A stretch of 64,000 nucleotides of DNA from Salinactinospora qingdaonensis (GTDB lineage: Bacteria; Actinomycetota; Actinomycetes; Streptosporangiales; Streptosporangiaceae), in the NCBI RefSeq assembly GCF_039539445.1, contig NZ_BAABDD010000025.1, forward strand, positions 1 to 64,000. Reading direction: 5' to 3'. Shown here piece by piece: positions 55,548 through 63,989 of the stretch. The position numbers and the translations under genes are program-made. Position 1 is the stretch's first letter. The number at the start of each line of letters is the position of its first letter. The notes beneath the pieces were generated by a model. The model saw only the letters and a list, made by a program, of their open reading frames with translations, was not told the origin of the DNA and made no database searches.

Positions 55548-55973
55548 ACCGTTCTTCTCACTCAGTGATGGTGTCTGACGCCTCTGCTAGGGAGAAGGTG
55601 GACGGTTCCCTCCCCGATTGCACGGGAATGTCCCGTGCTGGCCCGTTGCTAACGAACAACCCGCCAAGGTGGGACAGCGCGGCAAAAACCGCGCAAGACA
55701 CCCAGAATAGCCGCTGGACGGCGTGCTCTCCGCCCGACACGGGTGCGGACACTGATGGGTGATGGGCAGTCATTTCCAGGTGGGTTGAGCGTCGTTGCGC
55801 GATCTACCGTAGGAGAAAACCTTCACGGGAGGTACCAAGATCGTGCAATATTGACCTCTCCCTCATGCGTCTCATGGCGCTCGCAAGCACCTCAGCTCAC
55901 GCGAGATAATCGGGGCGTCTCAGGCATCATGGGTGGGGACCGCCGTTGTGATGCGACTCAAGGAGGCGACGCC
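55548..55973. other. Gap between sigma-factor and HIT genes
   Basis: No gene is supported. The divergent promoters must lie here. GATAAT at 55906-55911 is a good -10 hexamer for the HIT gene, about 60 bases before its start, but no matching -35 was found. Confidence 0.4.
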
Positions 55974-56330
55974 GTGGCGTCGAGGGAACCCAACTGTCTG
56001 TTCTGCAAGATCGTAGCGGGCGAGGTCCCCGCCGAGATCGTGCGCGAAGGCGAACGCACCATCGCGTTTCGCGACATCAATCCGCAGGCACCCACCCACG
56101 TGTTGATCGTGCCCCGCGAGCATGTGGCCACCGCCGCGGAGGCGGCCCACGCTGATGTGGGACTGCTCGACGAGATCGCCCGCGAGGCCGAAGAGGTGGC
56201 CAAGGTCGACGGCGTGGCCGAAACGGGCTACCGGCTCATCTTCAACACGGGAACAGGCGCTGGCCAGACCGTGTTCCACGTACACGGGCACGTACTCGGT
56301 GGGCGTGGCCTGGAGTGGCCTCCTGGCTAA
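55974..56330 (+). CDS. HIT family protein (HinT-like)
   Basis: Purine-nucleoside phosphoramidase-type hydrolase. The 118-residue protein shows the N-terminal zinc-type CLFCKIVAGEVPAEIV, QAPTHVLIVPREH and the catalytic histidine triad in TVFHVHGHVLGG. GTG 55974 follows AAGGAGG with 7-base spacing; the longer open frame from 55743 is not used. It precedes phoH as in other actinomycetes. Confidence 0.92.
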   Translation: MASREPNCLFCKIVAGEVPAEIVREGERTIAFRDINPQAPTHVLIVPREHVATAAEAAHADVGLLDEIAREAEEVAKVDGVAETGYRLIFNTGTGAGQTVFHVHGHVLGGRGLEWPPG

Positions 56331-56390
56331 GCCGCCTTTGAAACCGGCGGAACCAGGTAAAAGCCTTAGGGGCGGCCAGGGCCCGCTTGG

Positions 56391-56396
56391 TAGAAT
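56391..56396 (+). promoter_or_regulatory. Candidate -10 element for phoH
   Basis: TAGAAT fits the sigma-70/HrdB -10 consensus and lies about 105 bases upstream of phoH. No convincing -35 was found. Confidence 0.4.
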
Positions 56397-56500
56397 CTCC
56401 TACTGAGCAGCTATCCACGCTTGTCACCGTGACGCCGTAGAACACACCAGCAACCCACCAGTTTTGGAAGGGCAGGGGCGAACGGCCGCAAGGCCATGCC

Positions 56501-57571
56501 ATGGTCGAATCAACGCAATCCACCACTCAGGTCAAGGTCGTTGTGCCCGAAGAGCACATGATGATCAACCTGCTGGGTTCCGGAGATGAGCTGCTGCGGA
56601 CCGTTGAGCGTTCGTTCGACAGCGACATCCACGTGCGCGGCAACGAGATCACCATCAGCGGCCGTCCCGAGGAGACCTCGCTGGTGGTACGTCTCATCGA
56701 AGAGCTGCTGGAACTCGTCAAGGACGGCACCCAGATCACTCCCGACGCCATTAACCACGCGCTGGGCATGCTGCGCGCTCCCAGCGACGAAGGTGAGCGC
56801 CCGGCCGAGGTGCTGACGACGAACATTCTGTCGTCACGGGGGCGCACCATCCGTCCCAAGACCCTCAACCAGAAACGTTACGTCGACGCTATCGACAAGT
56901 ACACCATCGTCTTCGGTATCGGGCCGGCCGGCACTGGCAAGACCTATCTGGCGATGGCTAAAGCGGTCAAAGCACTCCAGGCCAAGCAGGTCAACCGGAT
57001 CATCCTCACCCGCCCCGCAGTCGAAGCGGGGGAACGTCTCGGATTCCTGCCCGGAACGCTCTACGAGAAGATCGATCCTTATCTGCGCCCGCTCTACGAC
57101 GCGCTCCACGACATGCTCGACCCCGACTCGATCCCAAAGCTCATGTCGGCCGGGACGATCGAGGTGGCTCCGCTGGCCTACATGCGTGGCCGCACCATCA
57201 ACGACTCCTTCATCATCCTCGACGAAGCGCAGAACACCTCGCCGGAGCAGATGAAGATGTTCCTCACCCGCTTGGGGTTTGGCTCCAAGGTCGTGGTCAC
57301 GGGTGACGTCACCCAGGTCGATCTGCCCGGCGGGCAGGACAGCGGCTTGGGTACGATCCAGCACATCCTGGACGGCATCGACGACATCGCCTTCCGGCGG
57401 CTCGACAGCCAAGACGTTGTCCGGCACAAGCTGGTCAGCGCGATCGTCGACGCCTACGGGCGCTTCGACAAGAGGAAACAGGACGGCGAGCAGCACAATC
57501 GCCAGCACAGTGGTTCGTGGTCACGGTCGTCACGGTCCACGTTCAACGGTTCGGGCAACGGCGCCGGATAG
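56501..57571 (+). CDS. phoH: PhoH family ATPase
   Basis: The 356-residue protein has a small N-terminal KH-like region and the PhoH ATPase domain: Walker A GIGPAGTGKTYLAMA, ILTRPAVEAGERLGFLPG and Walker B SFIILDEAQNTSPEQMK followed by VVTGDVTQVDLP. PhoH proteins are thought to act in RNA handling; the genetic link with ybeY next door supports that. The C-terminus is Ser/Arg/Gly-rich. Start ATG 56501. Confidence 0.93.
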   Translation: MVESTQSTTQVKVVVPEEHMMINLLGSGDELLRTVERSFDSDIHVRGNEITISGRPEETSLVVRLIEELLELVKDGTQITPDAINHALGMLRAPSDEGERPAEVLTTNILSSRGRTIRPKTLNQKRYVDAIDKYTIVFGIGPAGTGKTYLAMAKAVKALQAKQVNRIILTRPAVEAGERLGFLPGTLYEKIDPYLRPLYDALHDMLDPDSIPKLMSAGTIEVAPLAYMRGRTINDSFIILDEAQNTSPEQMKMFLTRLGFGSKVVVTGDVTQVDLPGGQDSGLGTIQHILDGIDDIAFRRLDSQDVVRHKLVSAIVDAYGRFDKRKQDGEQHNRQHSGSWSRSSRSTFNGSGNGAG

Positions 57572-57575
57572 CCGT

Positions 57576-57603
57576 CCCCGCCACCGCGCCGCCGGTGGCG
57601 GGG
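57576..57603 (+). terminator. Hairpin between phoH and ybeY
   Basis: CCCCGCCACCG (57576-57586) and CGGTGGCGGGG (57593-57603) form a perfect 11-bp stem with a six-base loop, five bases after the phoH stop. With only 63 bases to ybeY it probably reduces rather than stops read-through. Confidence 0.6.
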
Positions 57604-57634
57604 GTTCACGATCGAGATGAAGGCGCGTTGAGCA

Positions 57635-58114
57635 ATGAGTATTGACGTCGCGAACGAGTCCGACGTCCCCGCCGAGGAGACCCGTCTCGCCCGGCTAGCC
57701 CGCTATGTCATGGACATGATGCGGATTCACCCACTCGCGGAACTGTCCATCGTGCTCGTCGACGAAGAGCCGATGACCGATCTGCACGTGCGCTGGATGG
57801 ACGAGCCCGGCCCCACCGACGTGCTGTCGTTTCCCATGGACGACCTGCGGCCGGGCGGGCCGGGCCGCACGTCCGAGCCCGGAATGTTGGGCGATGTCAT
57901 CATCTGTCCCCAGGTGGCGGCGCGGCAGGCCCGCAAGGCCGGCCACAGCGCCCAAGACGAGGTTGACATGCTGTGCACCCACGGCATCCTCCACCTGTTG
58001 GGCTACGACCACGCCGAACCTGACGAGCATCGGGTGATGTTTGACCTCCAGGGCCAGTTGCTCACCGGATGGCGGCGCCTGGTGCAGCAAGAGGCCGAGG
58101 ACACGCCGCAATGA
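57635..58114 (+). CDS. ybeY: rRNA maturation endoribonuclease YbeY
   Basis: Zinc-dependent RNase for 16S rRNA maturation and ribosome quality control. The 159-residue protein contains the metal-binding HGILHLLGYDHAEPDEH and the upstream DVLSFPMDD segment. It overlaps the next gene by ATGA, and follows phoH, the usual phoH-ybeY-corC-era order. Confidence 0.95.
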   Translation: MSIDVANESDVPAEETRLARLARYVMDMMRIHPLAELSIVLVDEEPMTDLHVRWMDEPGPTDVLSFPMDDLRPGGPGRTSEPGMLGDVIICPQVAARQARKAGHSAQDEVDMLCTHGILHLLGYDHAEPDEHRVMFDLQGQLLTGWRRLVQQEAEDTPQ

Positions 58115-59508
58115 CTTCCGGGAGCGCCCTACCGGTGGTCTTAGCAGTAGCCGTCACCGGCCGTGATGCCGTCGAGTTGGCTGTCGCTTTTGGCGGTGCC
58201 GTTGCTCTCTCCCTGATCGCCGCGTTCTTTGTCAGCGCCGAGGTGGCGCTGACCCGGGTCGCCCGTTTGGGAGTCGACGAACTGGTTGACCCCCAAAGCA
58301 GGGGGGTGCGTCGCCTGGAGGTCATGGCGGCCGACCCGTCGCGCCACCTGAACATGGTGCTGCTGCTGCGTGTGGCCTGTGAAGTGTTGGCCACTCTTTC
58401 CCTGGCCGTAGGCTTCATCGACTGGCTGGGGTTCGGGTGGCTCTCGGTCGCCCTCGCCGCCGTGCTGATGATCCTGGTCAACTACGTCCTCATCGGGGTC
58501 ACGCCCCGTATCCTGGGCCGGCAGTTCCCCGTCGTCGTCGCGCTGGCCAGCGCCAACATCATCTATCCGATGACGCGCGTGCTGGGTCCCATGGCGCAGA
58601 TGTTGGTGCTGCTGGGGCGCGCCTTCACCCCGCGCGACAAGGGCGAACGCGAAGGCCCGTTCGCCGGTGAGGACGAGCTGCGGCGCATGGTCGACCTCGC
58701 CGAGCAGCGCCACGCGATCGATCCCCAAGAGCGTCGGATGATCCACTCGGTGTTCCAGCTCGACGACACCTCCATCCGCGAGATCATGGTCCCGCGAACC
58801 GACATCGTCTTCGTCGACCGCGACATCGACGTCGCCGAGGGGCTGTCGCTGGCGCTGCGCTCGGGCTACTCGCGCCTACCAGTGGTCGGCGAGGACGAGG
58901 ACGACGTCGTCGGCATCGTCTACCTCAAGGACATGGCGGCCCGACTGCACACCGACTGGCCCTTGCCCGAGCACGACGCCGTCAGGGGCGACAGCGACGG
59001 ACACACCATAGGCCACATCATGCGCCCGGCCACCTATGTGCCCGACTCCAAACCCATCGACGAGCTGATGCGCGACATGCAGCAACAGCGCGTTCACGTC
59101 GCCGTCGTCATCGACGAGTACGGCGGCACGGCTGGGCTGGTCACCATCGAAGACATCGTCGAGGAGATCGTCGGCGAGATCACCGACGAGTACGACACCG
59201 AGATTCCGCCAGTGCAGTCCTTGTCTTCGGAGCGGGCCCGCGTCATCGCGCGACTGCCCTTGGGCGAGCTGGCTGAGCTGTTCGATGTCGATATCGGTGC
59301 CGAAGATGTCGAGACTGTTGGCGGACTGTTGGCCTACGCCCTAGGTCAGGTTCCCACGACCGGCTCCCAAGCCGTCTACGCTGGACTCAGGCTCACCGCA
59401 GAGGAGCCGCCAGGACCGCGCAGCCGTACCTCGACGATCCTGGTGGAACGACTCCCGGAACCGGTACAGCCCCAATCCGCCACCGGTGCCGAGACTGCCG
59501 AGAACTGA
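58111..59508 (+). CDS. CNNM/CBS/CorC-HlyC domain membrane protein
   Basis: The 465-residue protein has an N-terminal DUF21/CNNM membrane domain with four hydrophobic segments, a CBS pair (about 215-345; IMVPRTDIVFVDRDID, VVIDEYGGTAGLVTIEDIVE) and a C-terminal CorC_HlyC domain. Members are linked to Mg or Co efflux; older names call them hemolysins. ATG 58111 overlaps the ybeY stop by four bases, so the 14 additional upstream codons are not used. Confidence 0.9.
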   Translation: MTSGSALPVVLAVAVTGRDAVELAVAFGGAVALSLIAAFFVSAEVALTRVARLGVDELVDPQSRGVRRLEVMAADPSRHLNMVLLLRVACEVLATLSLAVGFIDWLGFGWLSVALAAVLMILVNYVLIGVTPRILGRQFPVVVALASANIIYPMTRVLGPMAQMLVLLGRAFTPRDKGEREGPFAGEDELRRMVDLAEQRHAIDPQERRMIHSVFQLDDTSIREIMVPRTDIVFVDRDIDVAEGLSLALRSGYSRLPVVGEDEDDVVGIVYLKDMAARLHTDWPLPEHDAVRGDSDGHTIGHIMRPATYVPDSKPIDELMRDMQQQRVHVAVVIDEYGGTAGLVTIEDIVEEIVGEITDEYDTEIPPVQSLSSERARVIARLPLGELAELFDVDIGAEDVETVGGLLAYALGQVPTTGSQAVYAGLRLTAEEPPGPRSRTSTILVERLPEPVQPQSATGAETAEN

Positions 59509-59543
59509 ACCGCCCGTCGCAGCAGCCGCCAGAAAGGACAACC

Positions 59544-59900
59544 GTGAGCGACACGACCCCTCGGGCTGAGGACATCGACCCCGAGGACACCAAACTCATC
59601 ACCCTGTCCCGGTCCAGCCGAGCCCGCAACGGGGCCGCAGAGGGAGCCGCCGTACGCGACGAGACCGGCCGCACCTACACCGCTACCACCGTCACCCTGC
59701 CGGCACTGGAGCTTTCGGCGCTGCAAGCCGCCGTCGCCGCGGCCGTCTCCAGCGGCGCAGCGACCTTGGAGGCAGCGGTGGTGGTCACCGAGAACAGCGA
59801 ACTCTCGCCCACCGATCTGGCGGTCGTACGCGACATGAAGACCGGACATGTCCTCCTCGCCGCGCCCGACGGAACCCCTACGCTCAGCAGGCGCGACTGA
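59544..59900 (+). CDS. Cytidine-deaminase-like protein without catalytic residues
   Basis: The 118-residue protein lies between the CorC-type gene and era, where actinomycetes often carry a cytidine-deaminase-like gene. It has the fold-like pattern LITLSRSSRARNGAAEGAAV and TLPALELSALQAAVAAAVSS, but the zinc-binding H/CAE and PCxxC motifs are missing, so it cannot be an ordinary deaminase. A structural or regulatory role is possible. GTG 59544; 22-base gap to era. Confidence 0.65.
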   Translation: MSDTTPRAEDIDPEDTKLITLSRSSRARNGAAEGAAVRDETGRTYTATTVTLPALELSALQAAVAAAVSSGAATLEAAVVVTENSELSPTDLAVVRDMKTGHVLLAAPDGTPTLSRRD

Positions 59901-59922
59901 CCCGAACTCGCAGTGGAGACCC

Positions 59923-60879
59923 ATGAACGACCTTGAGCTGGACATGTCGGGCACCCCGCTCGCTTCGCCGCGCGCCCCTGAGGGGTTCCGTAGCGGATTC
60001 ACGTGCTTCGTCGGCCGACCCAACGTTGGCAAATCGACATTGATGAATGCGCTCGTGGGCCAGAAGGTGGCGATCACCGGCAACCGGCCCCAGACCACCC
60101 GGCGCACCGTCCGAGGCATCGTGCATCGCGACGATTCCCAACTCATCGTCGTCGACACCCCCGGCCTGCACAAGCCGCGTACCCTGCTGGGCGAACGCCT
60201 CGACAGCCTCGTGCGCTCGACACTGGTCGAGGTCGACGTCATCGGGTTCTGCATGCCCGCCAACGAGCCCGTCGGCCGTGGTGACACCTATATCGCCAAG
60301 GAGCTCGCCGCCCAGCGTGACACTCCGGTCGTCGCGATTCTCACCAAGGCCGACACCACCGACCGTGAACAGACCACACAGCGGTTGTTGGCCCTCTCCG
60401 AGCTGGGAGAATGGGCCGATATCGTTCCGGTGTCGGCCGAGACCGGCTACCAGATCGACACCCTCACCGACGTGCTCTGCGAGCACCTGCCACCGGGGGC
60501 GCCGCTCTACCCTGAGGGGGACCTCACCGACGAGCCCGAAGAGATGCTGGTGGGGGAACTCGTCCGGGAAGCCGCTTTGGAAGGGGTCCGTGACGAACTT
60601 CCCCACTCCATCGCCGTCGTGGTCGATGAGATGACGCCCCGCGACAACTCCGAACTCATCGACATCTACGCCTCGCTCTACGTCGAGCGCTCCAGCCAGA
60701 AAGCCATCGTCATCGGCACCAAGGGGGCCCGGCTGCGCGAGGTGGGCGCCCGCGCCCGCCGTCAGATCGAGGCGTTGCTGGGCAGCCGCGTCTTCTTGGA
60801 TCTGCGAGTGCGCGTGGCCAAAGATTGGCAGCGCGACCCCAAACAGCTACGCCGGCTCGGTTTCGACCAGCAGCTCTAA
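59923..60879 (+). CDS. era: GTPase Era
   Basis: Era binds 16S rRNA and checks 30S assembly. The 318-residue protein has G1 GRPNVGKSTLMNAL, G2 region RPQTTRRTVRG, G3 DTPGLHKPR, G4 TKAD, and the C-terminal KH domain (SQKAIVIGTKGARLREVG, LRVRVAKDWQRD). ATG 59923 follows TGGAG. It ends the phoH-ybeY-corC-cdd-era cluster, and overlaps by four bases the 3' end of the convergent IclR gene. Confidence 0.95.
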   Translation: MNDLELDMSGTPLASPRAPEGFRSGFTCFVGRPNVGKSTLMNALVGQKVAITGNRPQTTRRTVRGIVHRDDSQLIVVDTPGLHKPRTLLGERLDSLVRSTLVEVDVIGFCMPANEPVGRGDTYIAKELAAQRDTPVVAILTKADTTDREQTTQRLLALSELGEWADIVPVSAETGYQIDTLTDVLCEHLPPGAPLYPEGDLTDEPEEMLVGELVREAALEGVRDELPHSIAVVVDEMTPRDNSELIDIYASLYVERSSQKAIVIGTKGARLREVGARARRQIEALLGSRVFLDLRVRVAKDWQRDPKQLRRLGFDQQL

Positions 60880-61700
60880 GACTCCGGCGCGGCCGAGGGG
60901 CGGCTGCGCCGGTTGAGGTCGGCGGCCAAATCAGCGGCCACCCGTTGCACCACTGGCGCGGCCTCGGCTATGAAAGCCCAGCTCATGCGCGACTCTGGCC
61001 CTGAGATCGACACCGCCATCCTCGCGGGACCCCCGAGGACCGGCACCGCGAGACAGCGCACTCCCACTTCTTGCTCACCGTCGTCGACCGCATAGCCGCG
61101 CTCTCGAACCCGGGAGAGTTCGGCGGCGAAGGACTCGGGCGTGGAGATCGTGCGTTCGGTAGCCGCCGGCATGCCCGTGCGCCGCACGGTCGCCAACGCC
61201 TCGTTCTCGGGCAGTTGCGCCAACAGCGCCTTGCCCACTCCCGCCGAATGCGGCAGCACTCGGCGCCCCACCTCGGTGAACATCCGCATCGCGTGCTGTG
61301 AGGGCACCTGGGCCACGTAGACGGCCTTGTCTCCGTCGAGCATCGCCAAGTTCGCGGTTTCGCCGAGATCCTCCACCAGTTGGGTCAAGTGCGGGCGCGC
61401 CCACGTGCCCAGCATGCGCGACGCGCTCTCCCCCAGCCCGATCAGCCGCGGCCCCAGCGCGTAGCGCCGTGATGGAAGCTGGCGCACATAGCCGTTGTCC
61501 ACGAGGGTGCGCGTGATGCGGTGGATCGTGGGCAGCGGCAGGCCGGACGATTCTGCCAGTTGGCTCAGCGAGATCTCCCCGCCGGTGTCGGCCATGATCT
61601 CCAGCAGTGCGAAGGCGCGGTCAAGGGACTGCACGCCCCCGGGGCGGGGTTCGCCGGTGCCGGGTGCGGTCTCTGACGGTGTCAAGGATGTGGCTCCCAT
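60876..61700 (-). CDS. IclR family transcriptional regulator
   Basis: The 274-residue protein has an N-terminal winged helix (LDRAFALLEIMADTGGEISL, LAESSGLPLPTIHRITRTL) and a C-terminal IclR ligand domain (GVGKALLAQLPENEALA, GYAVDDGEQEVGVRCLAVPV). Divergent from a 3-hydroxyacid-dehydrogenase-type reductase, it resembles AllR-like regulators of glyoxylate metabolism. It may also control malate synthase through the shared 16-base motif. The frame is open to 62048, but ATG 61700 (MGATSLTPSE) fits the family. Confidence 0.88.
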   Translation of the reverse strand: MGATSLTPSETAPGTGEPRPGGVQSLDRAFALLEIMADTGGEISLSQLAESSGLPLPTIHRITRTLVDNGYVRQLPSRRYALGPRLIGLGESASRMLGTWARPHLTQLVEDLGETANLAMLDGDKAVYVAQVPSQHAMRMFTEVGRRVLPHSAGVGKALLAQLPENEALATVRRTGMPAATERTISTPESFAAELSRVRERGYAVDDGEQEVGVRCLAVPVLGGPARMAVSISGPESRMSWAFIAEAAPVVQRVAADLAADLNRRSRPSAAPES

Positions 61701-61720
61701 GGAAAGTCCGGGCCTTCTCA

Positions 61721-61736
61721 TTTTGCGATACGAAAA
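61721..61736. promoter_or_regulatory. Candidate auto-operator of the IclR regulator
   Basis: TTTTGCGATACGAAAA lies 20 bases upstream of the regulator start, partly palindromic (TTTT..AT..AAAA). It matches the sequence upstream of malate synthase at 30496-30511 in 12 of 16 bases. Confidence 0.5.
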
Positions 61737-61922
61737 GCTCGCCCTGCGAACTCCCTCGTTGATACGTACCGTGTTCCCACTCCACCACGTGTCACGGAAC
61801 GTGAGGACGTGGTCTGTACACAACAGCGGGGCGGGGGCCCCACCGGCCAGTGCCCGCCTTTGCCACGATGGGGGAGGCGCTGCCCCGCTGAGCGGTTTCA
61901 GGCGTTGGCACCAGCGTCGAAT

Positions 61923-61974
61923 CGCGCTGCCGAGGTGCCGGCGGGGCCGGCCCCGCCGGCACCTCGGCAGCGCG
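61923..61974. repeat. Perfect 52-bp palindrome between iclR-type and reductase genes
   Basis: The arms 61923-61948 and 61949-61974 are exact reverse complements without any spacer; the left arm starts CGCGCTGCCGAGG and the centre is GGGGCC-GGCCCC. It stands in the 371-base divergent intergenic region, about 97 bases from the reductase start. It can form a cruciform or a very strong RNA hairpin. The rest of the region shows no gene. Confidence 0.95.
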
Positions 61975-62071
61975 TATCGCCCCCTGGCCGTCGCCGCGTC
62001 GGCGCTGCCCCGGCGCAGGGCACCCGTTGCCCCAGCAGCCATCACCACAGCAGACAGCAGGAGGAACCACG

Positions 62072-62962
62072 ATGCCCAGCAAGGTCGCCTTCATCGGGCT
62101 CGGCACCATGGGCCTTCCCATGGCCGTCAATCTCAGCTCCGCCGGATTCGACGTCACCGGCTACAACCGTAGCCCCCACAAGGCGCAGGCGCTGGCCCAA
62201 CGAGGTGGCCAAGCGGCGAGCTCGATCGCTGCGGCCGTCGACGGCGCCGACGCCGTCATCACTATGCTGCCCGACTCACCCGACGTCGAGACCGTCCTGC
62301 TGGGCGAGGGCGGCGTGTTCGCGACCGCCCCTGAGGGGGCTTTGGTGATCGACATGAGCACGATCATCCCGGAAACCGCCCGCGCTCTGGCGCAGGAAGG
62401 TGAGAAGCGAGGGTTCTGCGTCTTGGACGCCCCGGTCAGCGGTGGCGAGTCCGGCGCCATCGCGGGAAAGCTCGCGGTCATGGTCGGCGGCCCCAAAACC
62501 GACGTCGAAGCCGCCGCGCCGCTGTTCGAGGCGGTCGGCGCCACGTTCGTGCGCGTGGGACCGGCGGGAGCGGGCCAGACCGTCAAGGCCGCCAACCAGC
62601 TCATTGTCGCCGGTAACCTCCAGCTTGTCGCTGAGGCGCTGGTGTTCCTCGAAGGTCACGGCGTCGACGCCGAGGCGGCGATGTCGGTTCTGGGCGGCGG
62701 CATGGCGGGCAGCGCAGTACTGGAACAAAAGGGAGCAGGGATGCGCCAGCGCCGGTTCGAGCCAGGCTTCCGAGCCGAACTGCACGATAAGGACATGCGT
62801 ATCGCCACGAGCGCCGCCCGCGAGGCGGGCGTGGCCATCCCGGTGGCGGCACTCGCGGCCCAGTTCATGGCCGCGCTGTGTGCCCAAGGGGACGGCGCGT
62901 TGGACCATTCGGCGCTGCTCAAGATCGTGGAACAGCTCTCCGGGCGACAGAGCCCGAGCTAG
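62072..62962 (+). CDS. 2-hydroxy-3-oxopropionate reductase / 3-hydroxyisobutyrate dehydrogenase family
   Basis: The 296-residue NAD(P)-dependent reductase has the Rossmann start KVAFIGLGTMGLPMAVNL, the substrate motif DAPVSGGESGAIAGKLAVM and the catalytic lysine region GAGQTVKAANQLIVAGN. With an IclR/AllR-like neighbour the most likely role is tartronate semialdehyde reductase (GlxR) in the glyoxylate-to-glycerate route; 3-hydroxyisobutyrate dehydrogenase is the alternative. GGAGGAACC precedes ATG 62072. Confidence 0.85.
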   Translation: MPSKVAFIGLGTMGLPMAVNLSSAGFDVTGYNRSPHKAQALAQRGGQAASSIAAAVDGADAVITMLPDSPDVETVLLGEGGVFATAPEGALVIDMSTIIPETARALAQEGEKRGFCVLDAPVSGGESGAIAGKLAVMVGGPKTDVEAAAPLFEAVGATFVRVGPAGAGQTVKAANQLIVAGNLQLVAEALVFLEGHGVDAEAAMSVLGGGMAGSAVLEQKGAGMRQRRFEPGFRAELHDKDMRIATSAAREAGVAIPVAALAAQFMAALCAQGDGALDHSALLKIVEQLSGRQSPS

Positions 62963-62991
62963 GTGCGTTGTTCGGGAAGGTTGATGAGGTG

Positions 62992-63016
62992 GCCGGCGGG
63001 TTCGGGACCCGCCGGC
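62992..63016 (+). terminator. Terminator of the reductase gene
   Basis: GCCGGCGGGT (62992-63001) pairs perfectly with ACCCGCCGGC (63007-63016) around loop TCGGG, 30 bases after the stop codon. Confidence 0.7.
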
Positions 63017-63652
63017 GGGAACGGCGCGCCGGGCCTCGCAGCTCATGCATGCCTGCGCCCGAGGCCCAGGGCACCTGGGTGTTGGCCGCACCCCAATCCC
63101 GCTGGCGGCCCCTTAACCCCCTAGCACAGAAGGGTTCGCCCAAAATGGTACAGACCTTTCCGTGGTATGTCCCCGCCCCTCCGCTAAAATGGTCAATCTT
63201 TGTGTGCACAGTGGTGCCGCTTGCCCGCGCTGACCGTCATTGGGCCTGGTGGAACCGAGGGGACGCTGGGGGTGGAGGCTCGCCTGTGGGATTTCACCTC
63301 GAAGCGGGCGCCGCTCCGGGAGCCGGTAACGGTTTCCGGAGGTCACGGGTGGCATCCGAGGATCGAATGGATGAATTCGGTCACCCCGCCGGCTCCGACA
63401 GTCGCACCCCCTCCTGCGCTCGCGCCTGTCCTGCCTCGCCCGCGTTATCCGGCCGAGAGTCCCGAGCACCAAGGTCGGCCCTGTGCCCGTTTCGGCCCAA
63501 CGGCCGTCACGGCACGCATAGTGAGTGTCACTCCCACAGGCCATGGCCGCAAGCGGTCCCCCGACTGTCGATCGGGCCCAATAGGCCACACAGCCGCCAT
63601 CGGCAGCGCAGAAAAGCGCGGAAGCCGGAAAGTAAGTAAAACAGAAGTTGGC
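63017..63652. other. Gene-poor stretch with drop in GC toward the end
   Basis: No gene is supported over 630 bases. Two short repeats AAAATGGT(A/C) occur near 63142 and 63186. GC content falls after about 63600, ahead of the small ORF at 63653. Confidence 0.4.
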
Positions 63653-63784
63653 GTGAAACCGCAGCGTGCCACGACGAAGAGAGCGGAAAAGCGGGAACGC
63701 CTAAGCATCGCTGGAGAACGGTGTTACGAATGTCCACCGAAAGATATCGACAGCGACAATATATGTTCCCATTGTGACGACTGA
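63653..63784 (+). CDS. Putative 43-aa peptide with two CxxC motifs
   Basis: The frame from GTG 63653 reads KPQRATTKRAEKRERLSIAG, a basic stretch, followed by a short segment with CYEC and CSHC and acidic residues, ending CDD. Two CxxC pairs could bind zinc (a minimal ribbon) or could be modified as a peptide product. Base composition is less GC-rich than neighbouring genes. The ribosome-binding site is weak and the start uncertain; the frame is open to 63200. Not recognised. Confidence 0.35.
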   Translation: MKPQRATTKRAEKRERLSIAGERCYECPPKDIDSDNICSHCDD

Positions 63785-63791
63785 GGGCGTT

Positions 63792-63989
63792 TTACCCCAC
63801 CTGGCTCGGTGGTCCGTCGCCGCGCAGGGCCATATCGTTTTTTGCCTTCGCGTGCCACTGTGCCCGCCATTCCGGCAGGTAGTACTCGCTTCCGATCAGG
63901 CCGTCGAGAACGTCGTCGATCACCAGAGCCCGATCTTGCAGCGTGCACCCCTCCAAATGAGTGAGGACGGCGCTCACATCCACGCTCAC
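63792..63989 (-). CDS. Small protein of unknown function, possibly partial
   Basis: GTG 63989 gives 65 residues, SVDVSAVLTHLEGCTLQDRA onward, ending DGPPSQVG. The frame stays open to the window edge, so the true start may be outside. The composition is protein-like (VIDDVLDGLIG, YYLPEWRAQWHAKAK). No family was recognised. It converges on the four-cysteine ORF with 7 bases between them. Confidence 0.45.
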   Translation of the reverse strand: MSVDVSAVLTHLEGCTLQDRALVIDDVLDGLIGSEYYLPEWRAQWHAKAKNDMALRGDGPPSQVG

